Below, one piece after another: positions 22,762 through 36,202 of a DNA stretch of 64,000 nucleotides; the stretch's first letter is position 1; the number at the start of each line of letters is the position of its first letter. This DNA is from Metopolophium dirhodum. Lineage: Eukaryota > Arthropoda > Insecta > Hemiptera > Aphididae. A program made the translations under genes and the position numbers. The notes beneath the pieces are model-generated. The model was not told the DNA's origin and made no database searches. It worked only from the letters and a program-made list of their open reading frames with translations. The stretch spans positions 25,916,001 through 25,980,000 of the forward strand of contig NC_083566.1 of assembly GCF_019925205.1 (NCBI RefSeq), read 5' to 3'.

Positions 22762-24256
22762 TTGTACGGTTTAATGATATATTTCCGACTGTTAATCGTT
22801 TTAAATGTCTGTAATTGAAATGTTTTGTACCCCGTATTCCCGTCATTCAGTTCGATTTTCAATCGTATTTTGATATACGCAAGGTTTTTTTAAGCCTCCG
22901 GAGACCGAAACGTCTAAACACAATAATATTGTAAATGTACCTAAACGAGAGGTTTAAAAAGTACATTTCAAGCAGAAATCCTATATTATGATGAAGGTGC
23001 TAGTGAAATGGATATAATAAAAGTGTTTGTTCTAGTATAAAACAATATGTATTTCATAACAAAAGAAAAAAATGAAAAACGAATAAAATATAACTTATTT
23101 AAGGTGTTTCTATACTTTTCTAAAAAAAATAGTAATTATTTCATTAGGATTCTGAAATCGTAAAGTACGTTTATTTTTTGAAATGTAAGTTTCGATTGGT
23201 ATTTTTATTACTATAGCTTTATGCAAATCGATGAACTCGAATGCTCCGTTCATAGCACATTAAAACTTCAAAGTATATTATTGTAATGAATAAAAGTTTT
23301 TTTTATTTTAGATGTTTGGAATTTCGTTATTGCTAAACTTATATATTAGGTACCTACCGGAAACGAAACGAGTAATACTATCTTGTTTGTGCAAATTTGC
23401 TGTAAAATAAATCTCTAGGGGATGATATTATCGTTAAAAAAAACAAAAAAAAAATTCAAAGAACTCCTATTATTGCTTGTACAATAATTGTATACGCTTA
23501 TTGATAGTATTAAATAACAGTTTCTATATAACAATATAGTTTGTATTGTGCACTGCAAACTATAATGTTATTACTTATCTACTTGCTGGCTGGCTGGCTG
23601 GCTGCAATAGCGCATGCAATTATCGTAACGGATTTATGGTGACATTTCTGATACACAGTACAATACATTGTATTATTATAGAACAGTACAACTACAGTCT
23701 ACAATATTAGGTATGTATAATTTAATATGAAATTGTAAATACAATTTATATTATTATTATACGTTTTCACATAATATACAGCTGTATACCTACAGTGCGT
23801 ATAACTTCTAAAAAACAAATCTCAAAGACTTTGTTGTGGTCTTTAAATAATTGATCGTTCAGTGCTAACATTTAGAAACGATTACTGTGTCGAGATTCCA
23901 AAACTAAAAAATAATATATTCAACGGGATTAGCAATGTAAATATGTTGTGAATTTAATCCACAACTCACTTGTTGCCTATTGAACGAATCAATTTGTTTT
24001 CAAAAAAAAAAAAAAAAACGTATTTTATAACTGATCGGTGGTTTTAGGTTCTGATTGAGGCGATGATTGTACTGATTGTACAATGATGTGTTGAAGAAAT
24101 TCTTAAGCAAAATGATCGAAATCCTAAAAATATAAAATTAAGTACCTACCGTATACTGTGTTCATCCAAAGAGTAAATTATTATAGGTATAGGCAAAAAG
24201 TCTTGAAATTGAAAACATAATAACATGAATACAGATCGGTGCTCATTGGTATTAGG
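22762..24256. other. AT-rich non-coding stretch
   Basis: No gene was seen. It includes a CTGG tetranucleotide microsatellite at 23585-23603 and an A-run near 24002. Confidence 0.45.
23585..23603. repeat. CTGG tetranucleotide microsatellite
   Basis: Nearly five tandem copies of CTGG, ending in CTG. Confidence 0.9.
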
Positions 24257-24575
24257 CAGCGGTCGGCAACCCGCGGGCCACACATATAGCCCTCATAGTA
24301 ACTGTGAGTGGCCCGTGAGTAAAATTTATAATTTGTATAAAAATCATGAACTAAGATACTTCAGACTTTAGACTGTGGATATAACGTTGTTTGTTGTAGA
24401 TACCTTGTTAAATTAATTATCCTAACAGATATGAACTTAAATAAACTAAATTCGATATGATTATACATTTGTGTTTAAAATAAAACATGGTATATCAAAA
24501 ATTGTGGCCCATGAAAAATGTAAATTTATTTTTTGGCCCTTGACAGCAAAAATGTTTTTGAGGTTATACCCCTCA
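24257..24575 (+). mobile_element. Fragment of a hAT-type element
   Basis: It begins CAGCGGTCGGCAACCCGCGG, a start typical of hAT elements across animals. It continues with GGCCACACATATAGCCC, GTGGCCCGTGAG, TTGTGGCCCATGAAAAATG and TTTTTTGGCCCTTGAC. The opposite inverted end was not found, so it is probably truncated or decayed at the right. Confidence 0.6.
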
Positions 24576-25142
24576 TATAAGGAGTACTCATTTACCACCA
24601 TACTAAAATAAATAGTTCATAGTTCTTACTGAAACACGAAAGTCTAAAAAATGTGCAACATTTATTTATACACATTTCATGTTCAAAATATGCTGAAAAA
24701 CTTGGATATTTAAATGAATAATAACGATTTTAGTTATTTTGCTTTAGTTCGAAAATATTGTTCATGAGAAATTGAAACTTTTACGTACATATAATATTTT
24801 TTACTATACATAGTGACTTTTTCAAAATATTTAAATTAATAATAAGCTATTGTCTATTTTTATCACGAACTTATATTCCAATCGTTTTTAGGCAAGTCAG
24901 TATATTCTCAAAAGCTTATAACAATGATATATGACATAAATATATAAGAACTATGATGTGATCCGTCCTTAACGCCTTAGCGATGGTATTGGTAGTGGGT
25001 GAACGGAGGCGATACAATATTTATTATTAAATAAATGATTTACTAAGTTTCTCTATTCAATGGTTACGCATATATGTATTGTAACACGGGTTAAACATGG
25101 GCATATACTATAATATAATAGTATTATTATAATCATGAAAGA

Positions 25143-25370
25143 GGGGGACGGAGTGGCCGAGTAGACTGCAAGTCACGGTGTCCGGAGAACAAGTGCCGCC
25201 ATCCCTCCACCCGGGGCACGGCAGAAACCTACTGGTGCCCCATTAGAAATTTTGCTAAAACACAACACACACGTGTACCAACCTACCCAATTTAAAAACC
25301 TACAATGCCCTCCCCCACACCCAATGGCCTATGTTGCCACGGGTTACCCAATAAAAAAAAAAAAAAAAAA
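25143..25370 (+). mobile_element. tRNA-derived SINE with poly(A) and 11-bp duplication
   Basis: Flanked by identical 11-mers ATCATGAAAGA (25132-25142 and 25371-25381). The head contains the A-box-like GAGTGGCCGAGT (25151-25162); the B box has decayed. The body has GGCAGAAACCTACTGGTGCC, CACACACGTG and CACCCAATGGCCTATG, ending in an A tail of about 18. This is the best-preserved copy of the family in the window. Confidence 0.85.
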
Positions 25371-25405
25371 ATCATGAAAGATTAAAAAATCAAATTAAAT
25401 TTATA

Positions 25406-25494
25406 ATATACATATATATTTATATATATTTATATATATATATTTATTTATATATATTTATATATATATATATATATATTTATACACTATACAT
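25406..25494. repeat. AT-rich microsatellite (TATATATTTA type)
   Basis: Reiterated TATATATATTTA units with a pure TA core near 25458-25478. Confidence 0.9.
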
Positions 25495-26314
25495 GTTACA
25501 ATAAAGCGTGTCTTATCCAGAATAATAAGTCACGTGTGATTTACAATTTGGGAGATCGAATGGTGCAAAAAGAAAAAAAAACATCACATGAATCGTCCGG
25601 TATCTAACTAGCTCATGATGGCTGTCATCCGACACCACCGCGTTCTCCTCCCGTCATAGGTAAACACGCGGGGTACTGAATCAGTATCGGCTGTCGTGGA
25701 CTGGAAGTTCTAGAAAACAATGTATTGATATTGGTTGGTGGTAGACGTTCGATAACTAACGACTACAATCCAGGACCCTATCAACTATTATAATTTATAA
25801 GAATACAATAAATACAATTTTTTCGGAAAAACGTATTTTACCTATATACTTGCAAAAGGGGGAATGGGGGAACACCGATCACCTCATGATCTAATAAGCC
25901 AATGCATTCAAAATTATGTTGAGTGTACAAGAGGATTAAGAAATAAGGATCATAACTAAAACTTAATTTTATCAAAACGATATTATCAGAAAATGTTATC
26001 ACGTTCAAATGTGTGCAATAAATTTTTAGCGTTAGTTTATCCAAAAACAATATTTCTTGTAATCTCAAAATCAGGCAATATTGCATTACGGGACATGTCC
26101 AAATAAGTTTTTATTGCTTCCTTAACTTATTATTAAAATTTAAACATTATCTATAAGTGCATATATGCTGTATGTACCTTAAAACTAAAATCTACCATTT
26201 TTCAAAAAATTCTAAAATTTTTTCTTTGAAATTTACAACGTTCTTTTTTGTCTGTTGAACAATTTAAAAAAAAAAGATACCAGACGGTTATTGCCCCATA
26301 TCTTCATATGCAAT

Positions 26315-26390
26315 TTCGTGTTCCGAGCGCAAACACCAGCCGGTGTCACTAGTTCCCAGATGGATGATCATCCGGATTCTTAGTGACAAA
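26315..26390 (+). repeat. SINE fragment (second type)
   Basis: GTTCCGAGCGCAAACACCAG, GGATGATCATCCGGATT and TTAGTGACAAAC match the corresponding blocks of the fuller copy at 44235-44478. Confidence 0.6.
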
Positions 26391-28924
26391 CAGCTAATGG
26401 CAATTAGTTGCCGGGTTTAAGATGAATAAAAAATATATATATATATAATAAGCTTATGATGAGGCGTCGACATAATGCAGTCAATGTGTTTATTGCATCC
26501 ATTTATTGTAGTAACATAACATTTAGAGTCATAGAACCTGAGATATAAAAATTCTTGCTTAGGTAACTGCATGGTATACCCCTATAGGCTGACAACCGTG
26601 GACGCTCATTGTTTTTCGTATGCAATGATTTAACATTGAATTAAAATTCAACACGTCCATAGTTATAGTGACTTACTCAATGACGAGGTATACTCGATAC
26701 CTACTGTAAATAAGAGCTGCTACTTACTGGCCCACTTATTTTCTTTTATTATAACCTTTGAATCTCTATTCCTAATTAAAATACTTAATTCCCATTTTCG
26801 TTTTTAAAAGCAATAATTTGTATTCTGCATCATTACCCAAAAATATTAATTTATTATAATATGTGGAAATTAATTCAACGTTTTATTTATTCAAAATTTG
26901 CATGTCTACATTTATTTATTTGAAATATTAATATTGTATTGTTTGGTCACACAATATAACATAATTAATAATACTATTTCGTAATTTGTACTGTCTTTAA
27001 ACTAATTATTTCAATTATAATAAATTAATTTAAAAATAGAACGATGAATACGAGATAACCTAATTGTAAGAAAAGGGTGGTTTTGATGAAAAAAATTAAA
27101 TTAAGGGTTAAAATGTTAAATGACCAATACGCACGCTGAACTAGCGTCATTTCAGTTTTGAAAGTATCTTATTATCGACGTAATTGATGGCACAGTCGTT
27201 GCCGTAGACTTTATGAATAGCTGACATTTATTTTTATTTTTTTCGTAGATTTATGTTATGATCCAAGTAATACCCGTCAATATTAGTGGATTAGTCGAAA
27301 TTGAATTAACACTCCCTCCGAAATCCTTTATAAAATTATTAGTATACATTATTTAATATCAAATATGTTATCAGAAGGTTATTTCATACTAAATATAACC
27401 AGAATATATTTAGTTACCTACGTTCTGTAATTTGTAATTAATATTTTTATTTCGTCATTAGATACCTCACCCAACAGTATGATACAATAATATATAGATC
27501 GATTTGGATTTCGGAAATTTATAACCAAAAATGTAATTGGTATATAATATAAGCTTTAAGTGGATCGTTCTAAATTGGAAGGTACCTATACACAGGTAAT
27601 AGTAATACAAACCAGTCAATAAAAACAATGATAATAACATATTATTGTCATTCCTGTGATTCTTGTATGGATAATACGGTTACTTTGCTGTTTCGTACAA
27701 ATTCACAATTGTATGCTCCTAAAAAAAAAAAATATAAAAAAATATAACTTGCCCGGCTTTTTGTCTACTCGTCGACCTATATATAAGGGTCGTAACGCGT
27801 TAACCTTTATACGCATTCTTCCATAGTCATGATAAAAAATATAAAAAAAAAAAACACCAGAATCTCAGTTTTATAATAATATCGTATAACTGCTCCAATG
27901 TTATATTATTTGAATACGCTTCGCGTATGAACGGTTTTAGCGAAATCGCACAGACGCCGTTTACGAATATTATTATATTATTACGCTTCGGCGACGTATT
28001 TTACAAACTGTGTATATAATATTAGACGTAGTAATATTATATCCAGGCATTATAGGTGGTATTAATGACATCATCTCTCACGCATGGCGTTTTCTAGTCC
28101 CGAGAATATTGATCTATACATAATAATATTATAATATATTATTAAAACGACATTCCCTGCAGACTGCGCACGAAACATTATTCGGACGTCGGACCTTTAG
28201 TTTAATCCATTTCGCACGTGTCATCGTTCGTCGTTTTTTTACGCCTGCGGAAATAAATTATTTTTCAGTCCGTACGTACGCAGTGTGACGCAATTTTAGA
28301 TTTTACACCGTTGCATAGTACGTAAACATTTTATTATAAATTGTATACATTGTTACGATATAATGATACGTTAAATATATTATATCCACTGATGCGCCAA
28401 GCTATGATTATTTACCGACAATCTTAGACTGTACTATTTATCATTTCGTTGCGTGTAAGTCATTCCTACAGACCAGCATTTCAACGTTGATAAATGACCT
28501 AGATTCAACTAACTCCTAAAGCTGTAATATACATAAATATTACATTTGTATATTATTATATTATACAGTCCGACGTTTGGATTACTATTCCTACAAGTGT
28601 GCAGCCTAGGTGAACGTTTAGAAGTACAGTATAATAATATGTGTCCGTGTCACAAAACCCAAATGAGATAGTTTGATCTGCGTCACGTCGCTGTTGGTCA
28701 TATGAAGACAGGAAATATGATATTGTATATATGCAAGGTAGGATATCTTACACACAAAAAGACTCATATCAGATATGATGCGAATATCAGACTAAAACCA
28801 AAACAATGTCCACAGTAGGCAGGTACGTCGATATAAAAATATTGTGATTATCATACTTTGTTAGTTTATTGTATATTGACACAACCTAGGACATTTTGCA
28901 TATACGTAATTTGATTTGAGTATT

Positions 28925-29012
28925 CCCAGCTCACTGGTGTCAGTGTCCACCCAGGTTTTTAGTGACAAATCCTCGCTGCACATATACACGTGTTCCTCGC
29001 CCCTCCTACCAA
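28925..29012 (+). repeat. SINE fragment (second type)
   Basis: TTTTTAGTGACAAATCCTCG and CACATATACACGTGTTC match the copy at 44235-44478. Only the middle of the element is present. Confidence 0.6.
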
Positions 29013-29180
29013 TGCTCATTCCTATAACTTCCAATGCGTAAGATCAAATAAATATTCATACTTCATTTAATTTGCTTTTAGTAATTTGTTGTTATTGGTA
29101 TAGGTATGCACGACGTACGTACATTGTACATATTGTGTATATCGTGTATATAGGTACGTATGTAGATATAAATTATAAAA

Positions 29181-29440
29181 TACTAGCTGAATTATCCGGC
29201 GTTGCCCGGAATAAACATTCTGATTGTTCAACTCCTTTTGGGTGTAACACTCTGTGGAAGCAATGTCTTTTTAAATGTAAATTATATTATTTTTTAATAT
29301 AATATAGCCATTTTGATCGGCGTTTTCCGTGAGATTCGCAGCAGTATATTATATAAGATAGGCAATCTACCTGCGGTAGATCGCGGACCTCGTGTGGTTT
29401 ATACGTAAGTGTATAATTTAACTCTAAAGTATCGAAGATA
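29181..29440 (+). repeat. Dispersed-repeat fragment (ACTAGCTGA..CCCGG type)
   Basis: The string ACTAGCTGAATTATCCGGCG followed by TTGCCCGGAATAAAC resembles a high-copy repeat found in many arthropod genomes, in which ACTAGCTGA precedes a CCGG-containing segment. I cannot name the family or fix its right boundary; the following ATCTACCTGCGGTAGATCGC block is a short palindrome and may belong to it. Confidence 0.4.
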
Positions 29441-29520
29441 TACCAAGTTTGTCATTTTTACTTAATTCAAACTACGGTGGATTAATACAATCAATTAATA
29501 CAAAATCGTAACCTAACTCT

Positions 29521-29522
<2 letters not shown>

Positions 29523-29553
<31 letters not shown>
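29523..29553. repeat. AC dinucleotide microsatellite
   Basis: About fifteen uninterrupted AC units. Confidence 0.95.
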
Positions 29554-29555
<2 letters not shown>

Positions 29556-29559
29556 AACA

Positions 29560-32500
29560 TTCTATTTTATATGTATAAATTATATAATATAAGGTCGGTA
29601 TATATTTTAATAATATAACATCACTGTAGTCTATAAATTATTAAAAATACAACTTATTTTGGTTTTATAATAATTATTTATTATTGTTTAATGATTAAAA
29701 TATTAAGTAAGAATTAAAAGATTGTCTAAAATTGAAAAGATTAAATGTGAGCTGGGCCCATGATAGCAAGTAATTTATGATAATTTATCCGAATTAATTA
29801 GGTATATTTACATTAATTTAATCCGAGAAAGTTGAAAGATAATTGAATCCCCATTATAAACATGGGTAATTTTTCAAAAACAGGAATAATACAATTTTAT
29901 AATTAGATAATTATTATTCCGTAACAAAAAAGCAAATTTTAAATTGCTAGTTACTTTCCAACCTAAGAATTATTTTTAATTATTTAATTAAATGTTGAAA
30001 ACAAAACATATTATTGGAAGGTAATGGGAATCATTTCCTTTTCGTAATTTCATCTGGATAATGTAAAATATAAAAATTGTACCTGTTATACAATACACCT
30101 ATTATTTAAACAAATCTGCAGGGTTATACGCGATGCACTATTAATGCCAAGCAAAAAATGGTTTTAATATTTTGGATGAAAACGTTGATAGTCGTTGAAA
30201 GGGGAAACTTCGGTTGGGTATAAAACTAGGCGTTTTTTTTTTTAAATATATATAACTGCTGTGGTAGAATATAGTTGTTTTTGCGGTAGTAGGCTAAAAG
30301 AATCTTGAATGAAAAATGACCTACGTACCGAACGTTTAACTTTATCCAGAAAACGGTTTGGTCATTAGCCGTTTTGTCTACATCATTTACTCGAAGCCAT
30401 TCGAGCTTTTGATTAATTTTCAAGTAGGTTCTGGTGGCTTTAAAAGGATCCCCGTCAACCATTTTGTCGTCGTCACCGTCGCCACCGCCACCGCCACCAT
30501 CGCAGCCGCTAACGTTCACCTACACCACAGAACGTTTCGTCCCGTTGACGTGATTTACGAACATAATAAGAGAAATCAATACGGACCGACAAATGCGTTA
30601 TTGCTTGCGTAATTTCGACAATCGGCGATGGTGGTCGACAGTCATCTGTCATCGTGCATTGGTGAACACGACTGTAGCGTATAATATATGATTATTATTA
30701 TTATTATTACCATACCCCCCGGACAGAGATGGAACAGATCTGTATAATATTATATTTTCTGTTACAACGACTAACGCATAGTATCATTGAATTTACGACT
30801 GGGAATGCGTTCGAAGACCCCCCTCCCTTTCGGTGATTTCCTCGATGCGGCAAAACCTCATATTAATTTAACTTCAATCACAACATTTTTCACGTATCAG
30901 AATATAATACCGATACAATATATAATATATTAACCATTTATGGCGTTAATTAACGCTCAAATTCCTTTGATAATGCCATATCCTACCAAGTACATATTAT
31001 ATTATAATATGCGTTCAATAAAATAATACATTTCCAGCAATAACACAGTTTTCGAAAATGCTCAAACGGAAGCGAATAACGATGGATAGTACTCATAACC
31101 TGAACGTATAATATTAATTTATTTGTATTATTATTTTTAGAAATACCTATATAAAATCTATATCAATAAGTTATTAATTCGACGAAATTATATTAAAAAA
31201 ATAAGATGAATTTAGATTATTATAGAAATGATCTACTGTAGGTATGACAATGCAGGCGTGCAATCAGAAAGGTTTTTGAATAATTTTGATTTTAAGGGGC
31301 TGAAATGGGCAAAAACCAAATTTTGCATAGAATGAAACAATCACTAGCTGCCGTCTCGTGGCTCTATGTTGGTGACGGGTCGCTGTGCGCATCATGTCGA
31401 TGTCTTGTTATAATCACGGCTATAGATATGATTATCTATATATTCATATCTACAGCCGTGGTTATAATTAATTTGGTTTAACTTTGAAACTTTATAGCTA
31501 AACACTTACGGTGGATTTACTAACTGAAAATATAATACTACTAGCATAATCACAAGCTAGTCTCAAGGGCAACGTCATGCGGGATGGCTATAATATAATA
31601 TAATCGAACGTGTCTTGACTGACTCATTGGATGATCAACGTAGAGCCTGAAACTAAAAAACCATTTTCAAAAATACTCATTTTAAAGTGGTGCTTGCACA
31701 AGTTATTTGAGATTCAAGAAGGCCGATGAAAATATTTAAGTTTTGAACCTAACCATTTCACCGAATATTATATAATGAATTGAACAAAGTTTGAATCATA
31801 TAGTGTAGAAATTTTAAATGATCAATGAAGTGCGTGGGGTCTACTAGAATATACATAAACATAATATGATAATTTCAAATTATTATCTTATAATAATTAA
31901 GTAAACAAGTCTAGACTGTTTTTTGTTAGGTGAATAGTTTTATTTATTATATCCAAATAGGAAGAATATTTATAGGATTGAATGTTATTATTAGAGTTCT
32001 GTTCTTATTGCAATAACATTTTTATAATAGCATTAAGAAATATTGATTTATTAATATTTAAGTTTCAACAATATCTTTAAATTTATAATTTTCTTCTTAA
32101 TATTGAGTAACCAATTATCGCCTATCTGTACCTACCTTAATTTCACAAAATGTACAAATCAAATAAAATAATTTACCATAACTCATGCTATATCTAAATT
32201 CGACGAAAAAATTGATAATTTACGTTATTTAAAAAAATAAAGTAAACTATTAAAAGTGTATCAAATACTTCGGATACAACGTGAAAATTCGTCAATATGC
32301 TAAAAATACTTAACAATCAAATTGCCATTTAACAAATTTGTGAAATATAGTATAGTTGTAAATGTAATAATAAATAACTAAAAATATAGGTACTTAATAA
32401 CTTATTGTTATAAATTTGGAAAAATTAATACCTACTATATATTTCTTACAAATACATCAAACTTTTTAAACTTATAAAACTAATTTATAAATTCAATAAT

Positions 32501-34100
32501 TTGTTCCGAATCATAAATTAATATCAATAATCATCTAAACTATCGTAATTCTAATAAAAAAAACACATAGTATCCCTTTTGAATTCTTTCAACTACTGAG
32601 CACACATAACACTCCATCTTAAAACACATTATCATGATATTAATATATATGAAAAATAACTGTAGAGACTCGAAGTATAACGGATTAAAACGTTTGAAAT
32701 GTCATAACGTCAAAATCATTTCCAATTTAACTGTACACGATTGCTTGATTAATTTTTAAAATATCGAAAAAAATTAATCCCAAACTCAAATTGTATGTTA
32801 AAAATAATTGTAAATGATTTTGTTATGAAATACATAAAAAAAAAGTATTATGATTATCTACTTATTAATAATTATACAAATATGCAGTGTTTATTTAATA
32901 CTTTATTGATTGTAGAACATTTTATTTTATAATAATCAAACGACATTTTAATAAACTTTTATCATTGTCTAATACACTTGAATGAGTTCCTCTCCGGTTC
33001 ATGGACGAATTCAACCATTCCAGATGAATCAATTTTTTACGTTTATTTTTGGGTTTTATTTTTCACAATATTGGTTGAAAATATAATATAAAAACAAAGC
33101 ATAAGCTTTGCAATAGTTTGCATAAGCAACTGTCCTCTTTTTCAATCTAAAACGAAGTATAATAATTTATTAAAAACTTTAAATTATTACAATCTTAATC
33201 GACAAAAATTAACCTATTATTTTTGATTATCGATGAGTGTCAAATTTACTTACATAACTCAATAGTTAATTAGCTGTTTATCTACGTAATGTGTATGTTA
33301 ATAAAATGAACTGCTTTTCGTAAACGTTACAATATATAAAATTACATCAATACTTAAAGACAAAAGATATTATATCATGAGTCTAAAATGTGCAACATTG
33401 TGGTTTGAGGTTTTGGCTTATAAAGTAATATAGTTATTAATTTAAGAAAACTATGGGCTGGTAGCCAAATGGTTACAGTTACAAATAGTATAGAAAGTTA
33501 TTCTCGATATTTATAATATATTATATCTATTGGCCGGCGTGGTATATAGGCAATTTCGGTACACTGACGTCTAAATTACCATCAAACGGTTTTTCACGAT
33601 ATTTTTGGAAGGATAGTGAGTAACTGCTAACCATATATTCTCGTTGTGACAAAGTCACGTCAACTTTTACCATGAAACACGCGACTACTGTTAATACTGA
33701 ATGACGTCAAATTAGGTAATTTTGACATTTTAATGGTTTTAAATAAACAAAATTACTTTATTAAGACGCCAATTAAATCTCTATTTTGTTGGCCTTATCA
33801 ATTATCTACAAAAAAAAAAAAAAAATTAAATATTTTATTCATTGCAAATAATCGTATCTTATTTTATTTTTTATGTGTTAAGTGATGAATATGTCTCATC
33901 AAAAAAGGAAATAGTATCAGAATCGTTACTGAGATTTAATTTATATTAGGTATGTAGTAATGTAGATGATATGCATTTCCAAAATCTATATTCAAATTTT
34001 ACCGATGAAGTTGAATTGTAACTCAATGTTTCCATAGCAATTGTCAATAACATGAGCGTTGTAATTTAGTTTTCATTGACTTTTCATAAAATATAAGAAC
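29560..34100. other. Non-coding stretch upstream of the membrane-protein gene
   Basis: No coding exon was confirmed. A GC-richer patch with CCACCG triplets at about 30460-30510 gives overlapping low-complexity frames on both strands. A hairpin lies at 31407-31468. The rest is A/T-rich with poly(A) runs (for example 33811-33824). Confidence 0.4.
31407..31468. repeat. Strong hairpin-forming inverted repeat
   Basis: The left arm ATAATCACGGCTATAGATAT is matched by the inverted right arm (ATATCTACAGCCGTGGTTAT) with two mismatches. The arms are about 25 bases each with a loop of about 10. Confidence 0.75.
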
Positions 34101-34110
34101 TATATAAAAA
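34101..34110 (+). promoter_or_regulatory. TATA box of the membrane-protein gene
   Basis: TATATAAAAA lies 105-114 bases before the proposed start codon at 34215. With a usual 25-30 base spacing the transcript would begin near 34135 and have an 80-base leader. In AT-rich DNA such strings are common, so the support is positional only. Confidence 0.4.
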
Positions 34111-34214
34111 TACCTATTCTATATAGATCCTTTGGTTCATTTGTAATTTTGGAAATCGATTGTGGAAACTCAATACTAACTTATACAAGTTATTTAAATA
34201 TTTTGATTGAAATA

Positions 34215-35413
34215 ATGTGGTTTCTCAAAAATACCTTCGGAATTGTAACACTTCAAGTTGGTATCATATCATTCAGTTCAGTGTTTATCGTAAGAAAGTA
34301 TTTTCTAAGACATTTTACAGCGACTTCAATCATGGAATTGATAAAACATTTTTTAGACTTTGGCAGCAAGTATTTTACTAGTTAACGCATTGTCTCTAGA
34401 TACAGCAGAACCAAGTATGAAACATTTATTTATTTTCGTTAAAACACAAAAAACAAACTATTAATTATTGACATTTCTTTAAGCTGTTTATACCTACATT
34501 TATCTAGGCAGTTGTATATTCTAATAAACAATACTAATAATACTATTGTAATTACCATACATTTTATGATATTGCCTCCCAGATAAGCGTATTTTGCCTG
34601 AGACTATCTCCGCAAATGAGATATCCCTTTTCAATAGTACAATATTTTAATGAACCCTGTTATTATTATCTCTTTATAGTGGCATGGATGATTATGTTTG
34701 TGTTTACATTTACTATGATCATAATATGGTCCATTGCTTTCAACGGGGCTTCCAAAGTAAACTAAAATTTAAAAAAAAAAATGTTTTTCATTAATTTAAT
34801 AATGGAAAAAATCTATTTAGGAACTACAATATTTAATTTCAATGGCCACGGTATTTTGGGCAGTTTATTTTGTACTATGGAATGTGTTAGTTATATGGTC
34901 ATTTCTTCAACAAAATAAGTAAAAAGTCTTTAAGTTTGCTTTAAGTTTCAAACGATAACATACTGATTATAATATAATATTGAAAGGAACATTTGTATCG
35001 GAGCTAGATGTCCAAATGCGTTATGGCTAATAAACAATTTAGGGTATGAATTAAAACATAGTGCAAATGAAAAAAAAAACTCAAGTAATTATAAAGGATT
35101 AGAGTTAACAAGAGATAAACCGTTAATCGAACAAATAGAAGCTAATAATGATACAATTAGTACATTAAACGAGGCACGCATGGCGCAAATAAATCAACGC
35201 AATTTAATTTTATTCGCAATATTAACAATTTTGTATACAAGTATGTATTTAATTTTAATTTAATTAATATTTAATTATCTTTTAATATTATGTTTAAATA
35301 CTAAAACAGTTAATTATTATATCCACTTCACAGTTGTATTACTATACTCATGGGCGATTTTATTCAGTTACCGAAAAGAAATTCAGTGCAAGATAAATTC
35401 ACAAACACAATGA
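34215..35413 (+). CDS. Unrecognised four-span membrane protein, five exons
   Basis: I do not recognise the family. Five exons join in phase: 34215-34289, 34583-34756, 34821-34918, 34987-35240 and 35334-35413 (stop TGA), giving 226 residues. All introns (293, 64, 68 and 93 bases) are GT..AG, with donors GTAAGA, GTAAAC, GTAAAA and GTATGT. Predicted membrane spans lie at about residues 8-31, 53-78 (LFIVAWMIMFVFTFTMIII), 87-112 (ATVFWAVYFVLWNVLVIW) and 186-209. A hydrophilic loop of about 70 residues (113-185) is Lys/Asn/Glu-rich and starts with CIGARC. The tail is short and basic. The start was chosen because the context (ATAATG, A at -3) is fair and a TATA box lies upstream. The frame stays open to about 34080, so a longer first exon or an earlier exon is possible. 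AATAAA at 35467 fits a short 3' UTR. Confidence 0.7.
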
Positions 35414-35466
35414 ATAAAAGTTTTTTTTAAGATGATTTTTAATATTTAAATATATTTCATCAAGTT

Positions 35467-35472
35467 AATAAA
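35467..35472 (+). terminator. Polyadenylation signal AATAAA
   Basis: AATAAA lies 54 bases after the stop codon of the membrane-protein gene, and a second overlapping copy follows four bases later. The position is typical for a short 3' UTR. Confidence 0.5.
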
Positions 35473-35851
35473 TAAATGTTTTATTATATACCTATATCAC
35501 TGTACATGTATATCCTGACGATAAATATTTTTTTAGTTTCTGTTTGATAAATTTACTATCAACATATTAAAAAAAAAATTTAAGCAGAGATTTTTACTTT
35601 TTTATTTTAAGGACGTTTTAAAAAAAAATTCATATTGATATTTATCTTACATTTAATAGTTTATAGTGATGAATATAGTGTGACTAACCGTTAACCGTGC
35701 TTTAAATTATCTAGCCAAACAAAAGCTAAAAACAGAAATATAAAAAAAGCAGGTAAGTGGATGTCGCTCTTCTGTACAGTAGGTTACAAGTGGGTCAATG
35801 GATTGTATTAAACTTAAGTTCAATGATATAATATCATTGTATAAGAAAAAC

Positions 35852-36202
35852 GATTCTGAGCGGAGACAGATTTTCAGTCTGGAATTTTTATATTATTATT
35901 ATTTATTATAGCCTGTTGTTTGAATAAATTTTATAATATTATAATGTTTTATTCGTTGCTATGGTGATAAAAAAACGTTAGAAATTAAAATCCCATTTTT
36001 AGCGGTTTTTCGTAATTTGTCGATAGTTTTTTTTCCCGTAGCATTAAATAACTATTGAGAAATTCGAAAAATGACCTCTTTAAAGTACCATCTTGGTCCA
36101 ATTTGCTAAAACATAAGATACTATATGTTGAAATTGTATACAGGATGAAAAACAAATAAACACCATTGTAAAACCACTAGCTTCCTTGCTCCGCTCAGAA
36201 TC
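35852..36202. mobile_element. 351-bp element with 14-bp terminal inverted repeats
   Basis: The left end GATTCTGAGCGGAG (35852-35865) is the exact reverse complement of the right end (36189-36202). The interior near 36170 (CACCATTGTAAAAC) is related to the sequence that follows the same GATTCTGAGCGGAG start at 47026. No coding frame. I could not define a target duplication. A short palindrome, CAATGATAT/ATATCATTG, lies just left at 35821-35839. Confidence 0.65.

Larger units (their letters stand above)
25500..29180. other. Non-coding stretch with SINE fragments
   Basis: No coding exon was recognised. Fragments of a second SINE type lie at 26315-26390 and 28925-29012. A TATATATAAGGG string near 27777 and CpG-containing words around 27,900-28,300 could mark a promoter, but no transcript start or exon could be shown. 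Confidence 0.4.
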
